Origin: Pseudomonas sp. B21-040
Lineage (GTDB): Bacteria; Pseudomonadota; Gammaproteobacteria; Pseudomonadales; Pseudomonadaceae
Assembly: GCF_024748695.1 (NCBI RefSeq)
Contig: NZ_CP087176.1
Coordinates: 5,573,501 to 5,637,500 of the forward strand
Direction: 5' to 3'
DNA: 64,000 nucleotides
Notes under the pieces: generated by a model
What the model saw: only the letters and a program-made list of their open reading frames with translations
What the model was told of the DNA's origin: nothing
Database searches by the model: none
Translations under genes and position numbers: made by a program
Part shown: positions 1-8,988 of the stretch, one piece after another
How positions within the stretch are numbered: the first letter of the stretch is position 1
How the letters are laid out: each line of letters starts with the position of its first letter

Positions 1-707
1 GTGATCGGCATGTACACGTCGTTGGTGCCCAACAGGCGCACGCTGTCGATGGCGCCCATGATCGTCGAGACGCCCATGGTGTGCAGCACCAGTTGCCGAT
101 GGGTGAAATACACACCTTTGGGATTACCGGTGGTACCGGTGGTGTAGAACGTGGTGGCGACCGAGTTTTCGTCGAAGTCCTGGAAGTCGTACTGCGTACT
201 GGCCGCTGCCAGCAATTGCTCGTACTCGCCGACCAGGTTGGGCAGGTCGGCGGTCTTTTCCGGCAGGTCGGTGAGCAGCAGGGTTTTCTCGACCGTGGTC
301 AGGTGCCCGGCAATCGCCTGGTACAGCCCCACGAACTCGCTGTTGACCAGCACAAAGCGGTCCTCGGCATGGTTCATGGTGTAGAGGATTTGTTCCGGCG
401 ACAGGCGCACGTTGATCGTGTGGATCACCGCGCCGATCATCGGGATGGCGAACATGCATTCCAGGTATCGATGGCTGTCCCAATCCATCACCGCCACGGT
501 ATCCCCGGCCTTGACGCCGGCTGCCGTCAACACGTTGGCCAGCCGCGCAACCCGCTCGATCAGGGTCGGATAGCTGTAGCGCAACTGGTCGCGGTAGATG
601 ATCTCGCGGGTTTTCTCATAACGAGCGCCGGACATCAGCAGCCGCTTGATCAGCAGCGGATACTGGTAAGCGCCTTCGGCTGGGGGGATAACGCGAGTCT
701 GCAACAT
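1..707 (-). CDS. Fatty acid-CoA ligase, AMP-binding (N-terminal part, runs off window)
   Basis: Acyl-adenylate-forming enzyme that activates a fatty acid to its CoA thioester using ATP. The ATG at 705-707 opens a frame that stays open to the window edge, giving about 235 of the usual 540-560 residues. The family signature TTGTTGNPKGV (phosphate-binding loop) is readable at about residues 188-198, and the preceding part has the usual AMP-binding N-terminal fold, including the VMDWDSHRYLE and HTINVRLSPEQI stretches. It resembles the AlkK/medium-to-long-chain ligase branch, but chain length cannot be assigned because the C-terminal half is missing. It is transcribed leftward and nothing in the window suggests an operon partner. 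Confidence 0.85.
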   Translation of the reverse strand, partial: MLQTRVIPPAEGAYQYPLLIKRLLMSGARYEKTREIIYRDQLRYSYPTLIERVARLANVLTAAGVKAGDTVAVMDWDSHRYLECMFAIPMIGAVIHTINVRLSPEQILYTMNHAEDRFVLVNSEFVGLYQAIAGHLTTVEKTLLLTDLPEKTADLPNLVGEYEQLLAAASTQYDFQDFDENSVATTFYTTGTTGNPKGVYFTHRQLVLHTMGVSTIMGAIDSVRLLGTNDVYMPI

Positions 708-811
708 AAGAATCCCTTTTCTGACTGCACGGTGTTGGCTGAATGTTAAGCACTCTAGTGCCCTTCCATGACAGCCAAATCAGCCAAAGGAATGATTTGC
801 AGAGCCGATCA

Positions 812-836
812 AATGCTAGCTTTACGCCAGCATTTG
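812..836. repeat. Short inverted repeat between ligase gene and LysE gene
   Basis: AAATGCT and AGCATTT flank an 11-base loop just downstream of the lysE-type gene and upstream of the ligase gene. No T tract follows on either strand, so it is at best a weak transcription terminator. The rest of the 708-869 gap shows nothing I can name. Confidence 0.3.
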
Positions 837-869
837 TGGGAGTTCGATGTCAGTAACGCGCCGGCGCGA

Positions 870-1499
870 TCAATGCATCTCGGTGAAAGCGAGCTTCACG
901 CCGATGGCAATCAGCACCACGCCCATGGTCCGGTCGAACCAGTGGCCCATGCGGGCGAAGCCGGCGCGCACACGCTGCTGGCTGAACAGGCGCGCCACCA
1001 GGCAGAACCACAACGCAGTCGCCGCCGCCAGATAAACCCCGTAACCGGCTTGCACCGCCAGTGGCGTGTGCGGGTTGATGACGACCGTGAACAGCGACAG
1101 GAAGAACAACGTGGCTTTGGGGTTCAGACCGTTGGTCACGAAACCGGACGTGAAGGCGCCACGTGCGGTGCGTTCGCCGGCCTCCTTGTGCAGATTGTCA
1201 TCGACCGCTTTGGCCGGTTGCGCACGCAGGGCCTTGTAGCCGATGTACAACAAGTACGCGGCAGCGGCCCATTTCAGCGCGTTGAACAGCACGATCGACT
1301 GGGACACGATCAGACCGATGCCGAGCAACGAATAGCCGACGTGGAGGAAAATCGCCGTACCGACACCCAGCGCCGTCCAGGTGCCGGCGCGACGACCATG
1401 GGTCACGCTCTCACGCACCACCACGGCAAAGTCCGGGCCGGGACTGGCCACGGCCAACAAGTGAATCAGGGCAACGGTCAAAAACTCTGTCCAGTACAT
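870..1499 (-). CDS. LysE/RhtB family amino-acid exporter
   Basis: Inner-membrane exporter of the LysE/RhtB superfamily, about 209 residues, the usual length for the family. The N-terminus reads MYWTEFLTVALIHLLAVASPGPDF, in which the ASPGPD element is the family hallmark, and the rest is hydrophobic with about six predicted membrane segments. I choose ATG at 1497-1499 because an AGGAG ribosome site lies just upstream; the open frame extends to 1553 but that part does not look like the family. Substrate (homoserine/threonine, lysine or other) cannot be read from sequence. Monocistronic, followed upstream by a REPIN-like element. Confidence 0.88.
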   Translation of the reverse strand: MYWTEFLTVALIHLLAVASPGPDFAVVVRESVTHGRRAGTWTALGVGTAIFLHVGYSLLGIGLIVSQSIVLFNALKWAAAAYLLYIGYKALRAQPAKAVDDNLHKEAGERTARGAFTSGFVTNGLNPKATLFFLSLFTVVINPHTPLAVQAGYGVYLAAATALWFCLVARLFSQQRVRAGFARMGHWFDRTMGVVLIAIGVKLAFTEMH

Positions 1500-1550
1500 C
1501 GGGGCTCCTTTGGGGGCAGATCGGTCGAAATGAAAAATCCAGGCTGACAA

Positions 1551-1695
1551 CATCCCTGTAGCAGCTGGCGAAGCCTGCGTTCGGCTGCGCAGCAGTCGTG
1601 AAATCAGGCACCGCGCTCTTACAGGAAGTCCGCATGCTCTGTGTTTACGACTGCTGCGCAGCCGAACGCAGGCTTCGCCAGCTGCTACAGGGATG
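1551..1695. repeat. REPIN-like inverted repeat pair
   Basis: A 48-base arm at 1551-1599 (starting CATCCCTGTAGCAGC) recurs as its reverse complement at 1648-1695, with about 48 bases of spacer. Each arm itself contains a smaller palindrome around TGCGTTCGGCTGCGCAGC. This layout, two extragenic palindromic sequences in opposite orientation, is the REPIN form spread by REP-associated transposases in pseudomonads. It fills most of the 1500-1814 gap; the last 100 bases hold the promoter area of the next gene. Confidence 0.85.
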
Positions 1696-1814
1696 TCGGT
1701 GCTTCATCGCATAGCGCGTCAACTTAGCTACTTTTGTGCAATGGGTAACCATTTGTTTCATCTGGTAGGCTCGGCAGATTACGCCTTCAGTTCAATGCAC
1801 AAAAGGTACAGTTG

Positions 1815-2780
1815 ATGACGAACTCTCGCCGCGCCGTTTTCCTCGACCACCCGTCCCTGGACCTCGGCGACCTCGACCTCGGCCCGCTGCAGGCCTGTTT
1901 CGACGAGTTGCAACTGTTCGCACAGACCACGCCGGATCAAGTGATCGAACGTATAAAGGGCGCCACCGTCGCCATCACCAACAAGATCCTGATCGATGCC
2001 GCCGCCATCGCTGCCAGCCCCCAGCTCAAGCTGATCCTGATCACGGCCACCGGCACCAACAATGTCGACCTCGCCGCCGCCCGCGCCCATGGCGTTACTG
2101 TTTGCAACTGCCAGGGTTACGGCACGCCATCGGTGGCACAGCACACGATCATGCTGCTGCTCAACCTGGCGACACGCCTGGCTGACTACCAAAAAGCCGT
2201 GGGTGAAGGCCGCTGGCAGCAAGCGAAACAGTTCTGCCTGCTCGATTACCCGATCGTCGAACTGGAAGGCAAAACCCTCGGCTTGCTTGGTCATGGCGAA
2301 CTCGGTAGCGCAGTCGCGCGGCTGGCCGAAGCGTTCGGCATGCGTGTGCTGCTCGGCCAGATTCCCGGCCGCCCTGCCCGTCCGGATCGACTGCCGTTAA
2401 ATGAGTTGCTGCCGCAGATCGATGCGCTGACCCTGCATTGCCCGCTCAACGAACACACCCGCCATTTCATCGGCGCCCGCGAACTGGCCTCGATGAAACC
2501 CAGTGCCTTCGTGGTCAATACCGCGCGCGGTGGCTTGATCGATGAGCAGGCGCTGGCCGATGCGCTGCGCAAGGGTCATCTGGGCGGCGCCGCCACCGAT
2601 GTGCTGAGTGTCGAGCCCCCGACGGCGGGCAATCCCTTGCTGGCCGATGACATCCCGCGATTGATCGTCACCCCGCATAACGCCTGGGGCAGTCGCGAGG
2701 CGCGGCAGCGAATCGTCGGGCAGTTGAGCGAAAACGCGCAGGCCTACTTCAGCGGTACAGCGCTGCGGGTCGTCAGTTGA
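1815..2780 (+). CDS. D-2-hydroxyacid dehydrogenase (hydroxypyruvate/glycerate type)
   Basis: NAD(P)-dependent reduction of 2-keto acids to D-2-hydroxyacids. The 321-residue protein carries the nucleotide-binding stretch LGLLGHGELGSAVA at about 154-167, the substrate Arg in NTARGGL near 236, the Glu of SVEPP near 265 and the catalytic His of TPHNAWG near 286, so the whole R-E-H active site is present. The dinucleotide loop is GxGxLG, normal for the family. Start: the codon before is TTG, and ATG at 1815 is preferred although the ribosome site is weak. It is closest in style to glycerate dehydrogenase/hydroxypyruvate reductase, but substrate is inferred. Confidence 0.9.
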   Translation: MTNSRRAVFLDHPSLDLGDLDLGPLQACFDELQLFAQTTPDQVIERIKGATVAITNKILIDAAAIAASPQLKLILITATGTNNVDLAAARAHGVTVCNCQGYGTPSVAQHTIMLLLNLATRLADYQKAVGEGRWQQAKQFCLLDYPIVELEGKTLGLLGHGELGSAVARLAEAFGMRVLLGQIPGRPARPDRLPLNELLPQIDALTLHCPLNEHTRHFIGARELASMKPSAFVVNTARGGLIDEQALADALRKGHLGGAATDVLSVEPPTAGNPLLADDIPRLIVTPHNAWGSREARQRIVGQLSENAQAYFSGTALRVVS

Positions 2781-2813
2781 TAAACTGCCGCACTTTTTTT
2801 CAAGGAGCAGAGT

Positions 2814-3812
2814 ATGGATCCGCGCAGTGAAGTACTGCTTCGTCAGGCCGAATTATTCCAGGGCTCGGTGTTACTCGCCGGTTTGCCCGCCGATGACCTG
2901 CTGGGCCGCTTGCCCGATGCCCACGGCTGGTGCTGGCACGCCGGCGATCAAGCCGCGCTGGACGCACGTTTCGCCGAGCGCAGCCATTTTGGTGTAGACG
3001 CCCCCGAGCGTGAGTTCGCAACCGCCGTGGTGTTCTTGCCCAAGTCCAAGGACCTGACCGACTACATCCTCAACGCCCTCGCCTCGCGCCTGGCCGGTCG
3101 CGAATTGTACCTGGTGGGCGAAAAACGCAGCGGCATCGAAGGGGCAGCCAAACAACTGAATCCGTTCGGCAAGCCGCGCAAGCTCGACAGCGCCCGTCAT
3201 TGCCAGCTCTGGCTGGTCACGGTGGCCAATGCGCCAGAAGCCAAATCGCTGGAAAGCCTGGCCGAGACCTACGAATTGCCACTGGCTGAGGGGCCATTGA
3301 AAGTCATCAGTTTGCCGGGGGTTTTCAGTCACGGCCGACTGGATCGTGGCAGCGCGTTGCTGCTGGAACACCTGGACAAGCTACCGAGCGGCCACTTGCT
3401 GGACTTCGGTTGCGGCGCGGGCGTACTGGGTGCCGCGGTTAAGCGTCGTTATCCGCACAATCAGGTGACGTTGCTCGACGTCGATGCCTTTGCCGCTGCC
3501 AGTAGTCGCCTGACCCTGGCGGCCAACGGTCTGGAAGCTGACGTCATTACCGGTGACGGTATCGACGCCGCGCCCATGGGTTTGAGTGCGATTCTGAGCA
3601 ATCCGCCGTTCCATGTCGGCGTTCACACCGACTACTACGCCACCGAGAACTTGCTGCGAAAAGCAGCCAAACATCTGAAAAACGGCGGCGAACTTCGCCT
3701 GGTCGCCAACAGCTTCCTGAAGTACCAACCGCTGATCGAAGAGCACCTCGGCGTGTGCGCCATCAAGGCTGAGGGCCAGGGGTTTCGAATCTATCGGGCC
3801 AAACGCGGCTGA
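2814..3812 (+). CDS. rsmC: 16S rRNA m2G1207 methyltransferase RsmC
   Basis: Methylates N2 of G1207 in 16S rRNA using S-adenosylmethionine. The 332-residue protein has the two tandem methyltransferase-like halves of RsmC: a degenerate N-terminal half and a C-terminal catalytic half with the SAM-binding motif [12 protein letters not shown] at about 194-205 and the catalytic NPPF at about 262-265. Length and N-terminus ([11 protein letters not shown]) match Pseudomonas RsmC. The ATG at 2814 follows AAGGAGCAGAGT, a good ribosome site. It lies 33 bases behind the dehydrogenase gene, so read-through from it is possible. A hairpin at 3832-3855 follows the gene. Confidence 0.92.
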   Translation: MDPRSEVLLRQAELFQGSVLLAGLPADDLLGRLPDAHGWCWHAGDQAALDARFAERSHFGVDAPEREFATAVVFLPKSKDLTDYILNALASRLAGRELYLVGEKRSGIEGAAKQLNPFGKPRKLDSARHCQLWLVTVANAPEAKSLESLAETYELPLAEGPLKVISLPGVFSHGRLDRGSALLLEHLDKLPSGHLLDFGCGAGVLGAAVKRRYPHNQVTLLDVDAFAAASSRLTLAANGLEADVITGDGIDAAPMGLSAILSNPPFHVGVHTDYYATENLLRKAAKHLKNGGELRLVANSFLKYQPLIEEHLGVCAIKAEGQGFRIYRAKRG

Positions 3813-3831
3813 TAAATAAGTGCTTGCCTAA

Positions 3832-3855
3832 CGGATTTTGCCTAGGCAGAATCCG
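3832..3855 (+). repeat. Hairpin between rsmC and the riboswitch
   Basis: Inverted repeat with 11-base arms CGGATTTTGCC and GGCAGAATCCG separated by only TA, pairing with one G-T. It sits 19 bases after the rsmC stop and just before the manganese riboswitch. No T run follows, so it may be an RNA-stability or processing hairpin rather than a terminator. Confidence 0.45.
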
Positions 3856-3857
3856 CT

Positions 3858-4060
3858 CCGTCCTAGGGGAGTAGTCTCCCACGAGCGCCATGCTCGTCCG
3901 GCATACGTCAACATACTTGGTCCTCAGACCATGGCGTATGCGACCCAAGCGTCCGCATCAGACGGATCGCAGGGTTTGACAAGACCTATGACACGAACAC
4001 CTTACCCGGGGCGGGAAGGCTGTACGTGTCATAGCCGTGTCGACCCGCCCCTTAGGAAAA
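3858..4060 (+). promoter_or_regulatory. yybP-ykoY manganese riboswitch
   Basis: Long structured leader of the downstream TMEM165/GDT1-family exporter. It contains GGGGAGTAG at 3866-3874, the conserved element of the yybP-ykoY class, and a GTCAACATACTTGG segment typical of proteobacterial members. The outer stem P1 can form between CCTAGGGG (3862-3869) and CCCCTTAGG (4048-4056, one bulged T). The AGGA that serves as ribosome site for the gene starts at 4054, so it overlaps the 3' strand of P1. Known family members sense Mn2+ and switch on Mn exporters; the gene context fits. Exact boundaries are approximate. Confidence 0.82.
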
Positions 4061-4066
4061 ACCCTG

Positions 4067-4651
4067 ATGATGCTGGATTCACTTCTCGTTCCTACCGCAA
4101 TCGTTGCCTTGGCCGAAATCGGCGACAAGACGCAACTGCTCGCGCTCATTCTCGCTGCCCGCTTTCGCAAGCCTTGGCCCATCATCGCCGGCATCGTCGC
4201 CGCGACCCTGGCCAACCACGCAGCCGCCGGTGCGGTAGGTGCCTGGTTCGGCAGCTTCTTCTCGAATGCGACGCTGCACTGGATCCTGGCCGCCAGCTTC
4301 ACCGCCACCGCCCTGTGGACCCTGGTACCGGACAAGATGGACGACGACGTCAGCACCGCACGCAAGTTCGGGCCGTTCCTGACCACATTGATCGCCTTCT
4401 TCCTGGCGGAAATGGGTGACAAGACCCAAGTCGCTACCGTGATGCTGGCGGCGCAATACCCGGATTTGTGGCTGGTCATCATCGGCACCACCGCCGGCAT
4501 GCTGATTGCCAACGTACCGGTGGTACTGGCGGGTAACTTTGCCGCAGACAAGCTGCCGTTGACCCTGATCCGTCGCCTGGCGGCGTCGGCATTCCTTATC
4601 TTGGCGATTGTGGCGGTGTACAAGGCGATGCAGAGCAGCGGTTGGGTTTGA
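4067..4651 (+). CDS. TMEM165/GDT1 (UPF0016) family manganese exporter
   Basis: Six-helix inner-membrane protein of 194 residues, expected to export Mn2+. The family signature E-x-G-D-K-T occurs twice, AEIGDKTQ near residue 16 and AEMGDKTQ near residue 114, as in the internally duplicated GDT1/MneA proteins. Two adjacent ATG codons (4067, 4070) are possible starts; 4067 is nine bases from AGGA. The gene lies directly behind a yybP-ykoY riboswitch, which supports a role in Mn homeostasis and predicts induction by high Mn2+. No operon partner; a REPIN follows. Confidence 0.9.
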   Translation: MMLDSLLVPTAIVALAEIGDKTQLLALILAARFRKPWPIIAGIVAATLANHAAAGAVGAWFGSFFSNATLHWILAASFTATALWTLVPDKMDDDVSTARKFGPFLTTLIAFFLAEMGDKTQVATVMLAAQYPDLWLVIIGTTAGMLIANVPVVLAGNFAADKLPLTLIRRLAASAFLILAIVAVYKAMQSSGWV

Positions 4652-4680
4652 TGCGTTAAGACGGTAGACCGCGTTATCGT

Positions 4681-4749
4681 TCATCGCGGGCAAGCCCGCT
4701 CCCACATTTGACCGAGTTCCAATGCAGGAGCGAGCCTGCTCGCGATGAG
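4681..4749. repeat. REPIN-like inverted repeat pair
   Basis: TCATCGCGGGCAAGCCCGCT at 4681-4700 and the near complement AGCGAGCCTGCTCGCGATGA ending at 4748 face each other around a 30-base spacer. This is the common GCGGGCAAGC type of extragenic palindrome of fluorescent pseudomonads, placed between two convergent genes. Confidence 0.85.
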
Positions 4750-4773
4750 GCCCTCACCGGCGATACAAAAACA

Positions 4774-5589
4774 TCAGGATTTGCGCGCGTTCTCGTACAA
4801 CGGCATCACCTTCGGAATCGCCGCCTGCAACGCGGCGGTGCGGCTGCTGGAAGAAGGGTGAGTGCTGAGGAACTCGGGTGGCGCACCTTCGTCAGCCTTG
4901 CTCATCTTTTCCCACAGGGTGATCGCCGCATTCGGGTTGTAGCCCGCACGCGCCGCAAGCTCCAGGCCAATCAGGTCTGCTTCGTTTTCATTGGTGCGAC
5001 TGTTGGGCAAGGTCATCAACAGGTTCACGCCGTTATTCCCTGCCTCGACCATCAAGGCGGGTGCACCCGCCGCTATCGCCAATTGCTGCGCGAGACTCAC
5101 GCCATAGGCTTTGGATAACGCTTCACGGCCATGCTCGCGCAAGGCGTGGGCGATTTCATGCCCCATCACCGCAGCCAGTTCGTCGTCGGTCAGTTGCAGT
5201 TTGTCGATCAGACCGGTGTACACAATGATCTTCCCGCCAGGACCGCAGTTGGCGTTCATATCCTCACTCTTGATCAGATTGACCTCCCACTGCCATTGCG
5301 CGGCATCCGGGCGAAACGTTGGCGCCTGGGCGATGAGACGATCGGCAATCACCTGAACACGCGTGGCTTCAGTACTGGTCTTGTCGAGGACGTTTTTGTT
5401 GCTCGCTTCCCCCAGGGTCTGCTTGTAATCCTGCGCGTAGGACTGATTGACCTGTGCGCTCGACAATAATGTGGTCATGTGTTGCTGGCGAACGACGCCG
5501 ACTTCACCCGCACTGGTCGTGTTGACGGTCTCGCAGCCGTTAAGCAGCAACGCTGAACCCAACACGCACGCAACCAGAGACTTGTTCAT
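4774..5589 (-). CDS. M48 family metalloprotease lipoprotein (LoiP/YggG-like)
   Basis: Zinc endopeptidase anchored in the envelope, 271 residues. The N-terminus is a lipoprotein signal with LLNGC and Cys19 as the lipidation site. The zinc motif HEIAH is at about 143-147, and the third ligand Glu lies in NENEADLIGLEL near 201, the normal M48 spacing. ATG at 5587-5589 has a GGAGTG ribosome site upstream. Its size and single lipoprotein domain match the LoiP/YggG group, proteases that act in outer membrane quality control. Convergent with the Mn exporter gene and separated by a REPIN. Confidence 0.9.
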   Translation of the reverse strand: MNKSLVACVLGSALLLNGCETVNTTSAGEVGVVRQQHMTTLLSSAQVNQSYAQDYKQTLGEASNKNVLDKTSTEATRVQVIADRLIAQAPTFRPDAAQWQWEVNLIKSEDMNANCGPGGKIIVYTGLIDKLQLTDDELAAVMGHEIAHALREHGREALSKAYGVSLAQQLAIAAGAPALMVEAGNNGVNLLMTLPNSRTNENEADLIGLELAARAGYNPNAAITLWEKMSKADEGAPPEFLSTHPSSSSRTAALQAAIPKVMPLYENARKS

Positions 5590-5760
5590 CACGGCACTCC
5601 TTCAAATCCGCCGCCCCGACTGGGGATGACGGTAGTAGCAAAAAATTCATACAGCACTGACTGCCTTGCAGCACAAAGGTTCGACACCTTTCTGATTGCG
5701 ACACGGGCACACCCAAAACAGTCATTTAAGCCGCACTTGCTCATGGCTGACTGCCCCGCT

Positions 5761-5768
5761 GCCGATAC
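5761..5768 (+). promoter_or_regulatory. Candidate sigma-28 (FliA) -10 element
   Basis: GCCGATAC, 36 bases upstream of the chemoreceptor start at 5804, matches the first seven bases of the FliA -10 consensus GCCGATAA. A good TAAA -35 box at the right distance is not evident, so this is a weak call supported mainly by gene type. Confidence 0.35.
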
Positions 5769-5803
5769 ACCACCGCAGACGTCCTCTTGCGTGCGGAGCA
5801 CCC

Positions 5804-7945
5804 ATGAAATTCAAGTCGATCCAGTTCTCCGTAGCGGCCCTCGCTGGCGCCATCGTACTTAGCGTAGTAGCAGCCCTGGTGCTGTACGCGCTGTTTTCCG
5901 GCGCACGAACGCAAGACATGGTCCAGGAACGGACCCAGGCGCAATTCGAGCAAGTCATCGAACAACGCCTGACGTCCCTGGCGCAAACCCAGGTCAGCTA
6001 GATCCAGCGCGAACTTGAAGCGCCACTGCTGATTGCCGGGGGACTGGTGCGGGTCAACGCACTGATTGGGACCCCGGGCGCCGATGGCCAGCCACAACTG
6101 ACCGTCAGCCGCGAGCAGTTGATCAGCCTGATCAAGGAAAACGTGGTCAAGAACCCGAAGATCCTCGGCACCTACATCGGCTGGGAAAAAAACGCTCTCG
6201 ACCACAACGATGCGGCCTACGTCGGCACCCAAGTGAACGGCATCGACGCCAGCAACGGGCGCTTCCTGCCGTGGTGGTTCCGCAATGAGGACGGCACCCT
6301 TGGCCTGGACAAACTGGTGGACGTCGACGACCAGAAAACCCTGTCCACCGGCGTGCGCGCCAGCGAGTACTACCTGTGCTCCAAGGAAACCAAAAAATCC
6401 TGCGTGATCGATCCAGCGCCCTACAAGGTCGGCGACAAAGTCGTCATGCTCGCCTCGTTTATTGAACCGATCATGCTCAACGGCGCCTTCCAGGGCATCG
6501 TCGGCGCCGACCTGTCAGTGAACTTCATTCAGGAAATGCTCCTGGGTGCGAATCACAAACTGTACAGCGGTGCCGGGGAAATGGCGCTGATCGGCGGCAA
6601 CGGCCGAATTGTTGCCTACACCAAAGACCCGAGCAAATTCGGTGAAAAGGTCAGCGACATCCTCGACAGCCAACAGATTGCCAACATGGCCAACCTCAAG
6701 CGCGGCGAAGTGACCTACACCGTCGACAAGGCCCAAGGGCGGATCGAGTTGTACCTGCCGTTCGGCATTGGCCAGACCGACGCCCGCTGGACCTTGATGT
6801 TGCAACTGCCGCTGAATGCGGTGATGGCCGATCTGCAAAAACTGCAGGCCGACCTGAACGCCCAGCGCAAATCCGACACGTTCGGCATGGCCATGGTCGG
6901 TTTGTTGATCGCCGGTGTCGGTTTGCTGGTGATCTGGCTGGTGGGCCACGGCATTGCCCGACCACTCAAGCAGATGGTCGCCATGCTCGACGACATCGCC
7001 AAAGGCGAAGGCGACCTGACACGCCGCCTGACCAGTGACCGCGCCGATGAATTGGGCTCGATCGCCAAAGGCTTCAATACGTTCCTGGCCAAATTGCAGG
7101 CGATGATCACGCAGGTGGTGACCTCGGTGCAGAGTGTCAGTGACTCCTCGGAACACACCGCCGACATCGCCATCCGTACCAACATCGGCGTGCAGAAACA
7201 AATGGCCGAGATCGACCAGGTGGCCACGGCAGTGCATGAAATGACCGCCACTGCCCAGGACGTGGCACGTAACGCCACCCAGGCTGCGCAAGCGGCCAGT
7301 CATGCTGATCAGGCGGCGGCCCAAGGTATGCAAATTGTGCGGGACACCTCGAACTCGATTGGCGTGCTGGCCGTGGAAATTGGCAAGGCTGTCGGCGTGG
7401 TGCAAACACTGGCCAAGGACAGCGAGAACATCAACGCGATCCTCACGGCCATTCGCGGAATCGCCGAACAGACCAACCTGCTGGCCTTGAACGCCGCCAT
7501 CGAAGCGGCCCGCGCCGGTGAACAGGGCCGTGGATTTGCGGTGGTGGCCGATGAAGTGCGCAACCTGGCGCAAAAGACCCAGAAGGCCACCGAAGAAATC
7601 CAGACCATGATTCAGCAACTGCAACAAGGCACCCGCGACGTGGTGCGGGTTATGGAAGACAGCCAGAACCGCACGGACGAAAGCGTGCAGCATGCGGCGA
7701 AAGCGGCCGAGGCGCTGGAAACCATTACGCAGGCGGTGTCGGTGATCAATGACATGAACACCCAGATTGCCAGTGCGGCCGAGGAACAGAGTGCAGTCGC
7801 CGATGACATCAACCGTAACGTGATCAACATTGGGCAAGTGGCCAATGAAGTGGCTGGCGGGGCGGATGAATCAAGTGCGGCGAGTGCGGATTTGACCAAA
7901 CTGGCCGAACAACAGCGGCGGTTGATCAATCAGTTCAAGGTTTAG
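5804..7945 (+). pseudogene. Methyl-accepting chemotaxis protein interrupted by an in-frame amber codon
   Basis: Chemoreceptor gene of about 713 codons: an N-terminal membrane segment, a Cache-type periplasmic sensor region, a second membrane segment near residue 365 ([18 protein letters not shown]), HAMP, and a cytoplasmic signalling domain with the conserved hairpin [20 protein letters not shown] near 554-573. The reading frame from ATG 5804 meets TAG at 5999-6001 (codon 66) and then continues, in the same frame, through the whole sensor to the stop at 7945. A single C-to-T change in a CAG codon would explain it. Re-initiation at GTG 6047 would lack the first membrane segment and so is unlikely to be functional. 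Ligand unknown. A sequencing error or amber suppression is the alternative. Confidence 0.88.
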
Positions 7946-7953
7946 TGTGTTGC

Positions 7954-8056
7954 GATCGTTCCCACGCTCTGCGTGGGAGTGAATCCCGTGACGCTCCGCG
8001 TCACTTTGGACGCGGAGCGTCCATGGCGGCATTCCCACGCGGAGCGTGGGAACGAT
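7954..8056. repeat. Extragenic palindromic repeat (GTTCCCACGCTC type)
   Basis: GATCGTTCCCACGCTCTGCG at the left and its complement ending GAGCGTGGGAACGATC at 8041-8056 enclose a second palindrome built on GACGCTCCGCGTC / GACGCGGAGCGTC. It occupies the whole space between the convergent chemoreceptor and yedK genes and ends four bases from the yedK stop codon. Confidence 0.88.
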
Positions 8057-8059
8057 CAA

Positions 8060-8683
8060 TCAGCCGGGGGTCAGACACTCCGGCGCATTCAGCTTCGGAT
8101 CATTCACCAGATTGGCCAGCACCCGCTCGCGCAACGCGGCGGGTTCACTGGCGAGCAATGCCTGCAACACATGCAACGGCGTCTCGGGATCGAGCCACGC
8201 CTCCTGCCCCGCCGCATCGAGAATCAACGGTCGCCGCTGGCTCGACGCCGGTTGCGTAATCACCGCAGTGCTCAGCCATACCTGCTCCTGCACCGGGTAC
8301 GCTTCCCAGATAGCGGCAAAAAACAGCGAAGAGCCCTCCCCCGGCGTCAACCAGTACGGGCGCTTGCGCGTGGTCCCGCGCCATTCATAGAAACCGTTGG
8401 CTGGCAGCAGGCAACGACGTTCACGAAAGGCCTGGCGGAACATCGGTTGCTCCGCCACGGTTTCGGCACGGGCGTGAGCCGGAGTGCGGGACAGGTCGGT
8501 CAGCCATGGCGGCGTCAGCCCCCAGCGGGCACGGGCCAGTTCACGCTGGCCTTCGGCACCAGCGCGCAGCATCAATACCGAGTCGTTGGGGGAGATATTC
8601 CACTGGGCCTGCTGATCGGCGGGAAAACCGGGCAGGGCCGCGAAGGCGGGGTTCCAGCGAAACAGGGCATAACGTCCACACAT
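8060..8683 (-). CDS. SOS response-associated peptidase family protein (YedK/HMCES)
   Basis: Protein of 207 residues that shields abasic sites in single-stranded DNA by forming a DNA-protein crosslink through its N-terminal cysteine. The processed N-terminus MCGRY gives the required Cys2, and the family landmarks WGLTPPW, HARAET and GFYEW (near residue 99) are all present. Length is normal (YedK about 220). The start is fixed because the catalytic Cys must be residue 2. It stands alone between a repeat and two small genes and does not show an obvious LexA box upstream that I could identify. Confidence 0.92.
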   Translation of the reverse strand: MCGRYALFRWNPAFAALPGFPADQQAQWNISPNDSVLMLRAGAEGQRELARARWGLTPPWLTDLSRTPAHARAETVAEQPMFRQAFRERRCLLPANGFYEWRGTTRKRPYWLTPGEGSSLFFAAIWEAYPVQEQVWLSTAVITQPASSQRRPLILDAAGQEAWLDPETPLHVLQALLASEPAALRERVLANLVNDPKLNAPECLTPG

Positions 8684-8718
8684 GGGCTGACACGACTCTT
8701 GATCAAACGAACGCCAGC

Positions 8719-8979
8719 CTAACAGACCAGCGTGCCGGGAAAGCTCTCGGGTTCATCGCCAGGCAGCGGCAGCGCGGCATTGTACGCGGTGATCAGCTCG
8801 CGGGCGTACTCGGCCTGGTCGTTATCCACCGACAGGCCCAACAGGCCAAAGATCGGCAGTTCGCCCGTGCCGCCGAGCAAATCGCGCCCCACCAGATGCG
8901 CCTCGACGCCCTCGCTGGCCAACATGCCTTGCAGCAACTCGCCTTCCATCAGGTTTTCAGGTTCGTAGATGCGCTGCAT
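8719..8979 (-). CDS. DUF2007 domain protein (putative signal-transducing)
   Basis: Small soluble protein of 86 residues with the DUF2007 pattern: N-terminal MQRIYEPENLMEGELLQGML, then GVEAHLVGRDLLGGTGELP, an ACT/PII-like small alpha-beta fold of unknown ligand. The ATG at 8977-8979 is preferred over the GTG six bases upstream because GAGGGG lies five bases before it. It is nine bases downstream of the CPXCG protein gene and certainly co-transcribed with it; this pair is common in pseudomonads. No biochemical function is established. Confidence 0.85.
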   Translation of the reverse strand: MQRIYEPENLMEGELLQGMLASEGVEAHLVGRDLLGGTGELPIFGLLGLSVDNDQAEYARELITAYNAALPLPGDEPESFPGTLVC

Positions 8980-8988
8980 AGACACCCC

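Noticed and set aside
1551..1695. Long inverted repeat as insertion-sequence ends
   Set aside because: No transposase frame lies between or around the arms and the arms carry the small palindromes of REP elements.
6515..7837. 440-codon antisense frame across the chemoreceptor
   Set aside because: Mirror of the coding strand codon bias; the plus-strand product is an unmistakable chemotaxis receptor.
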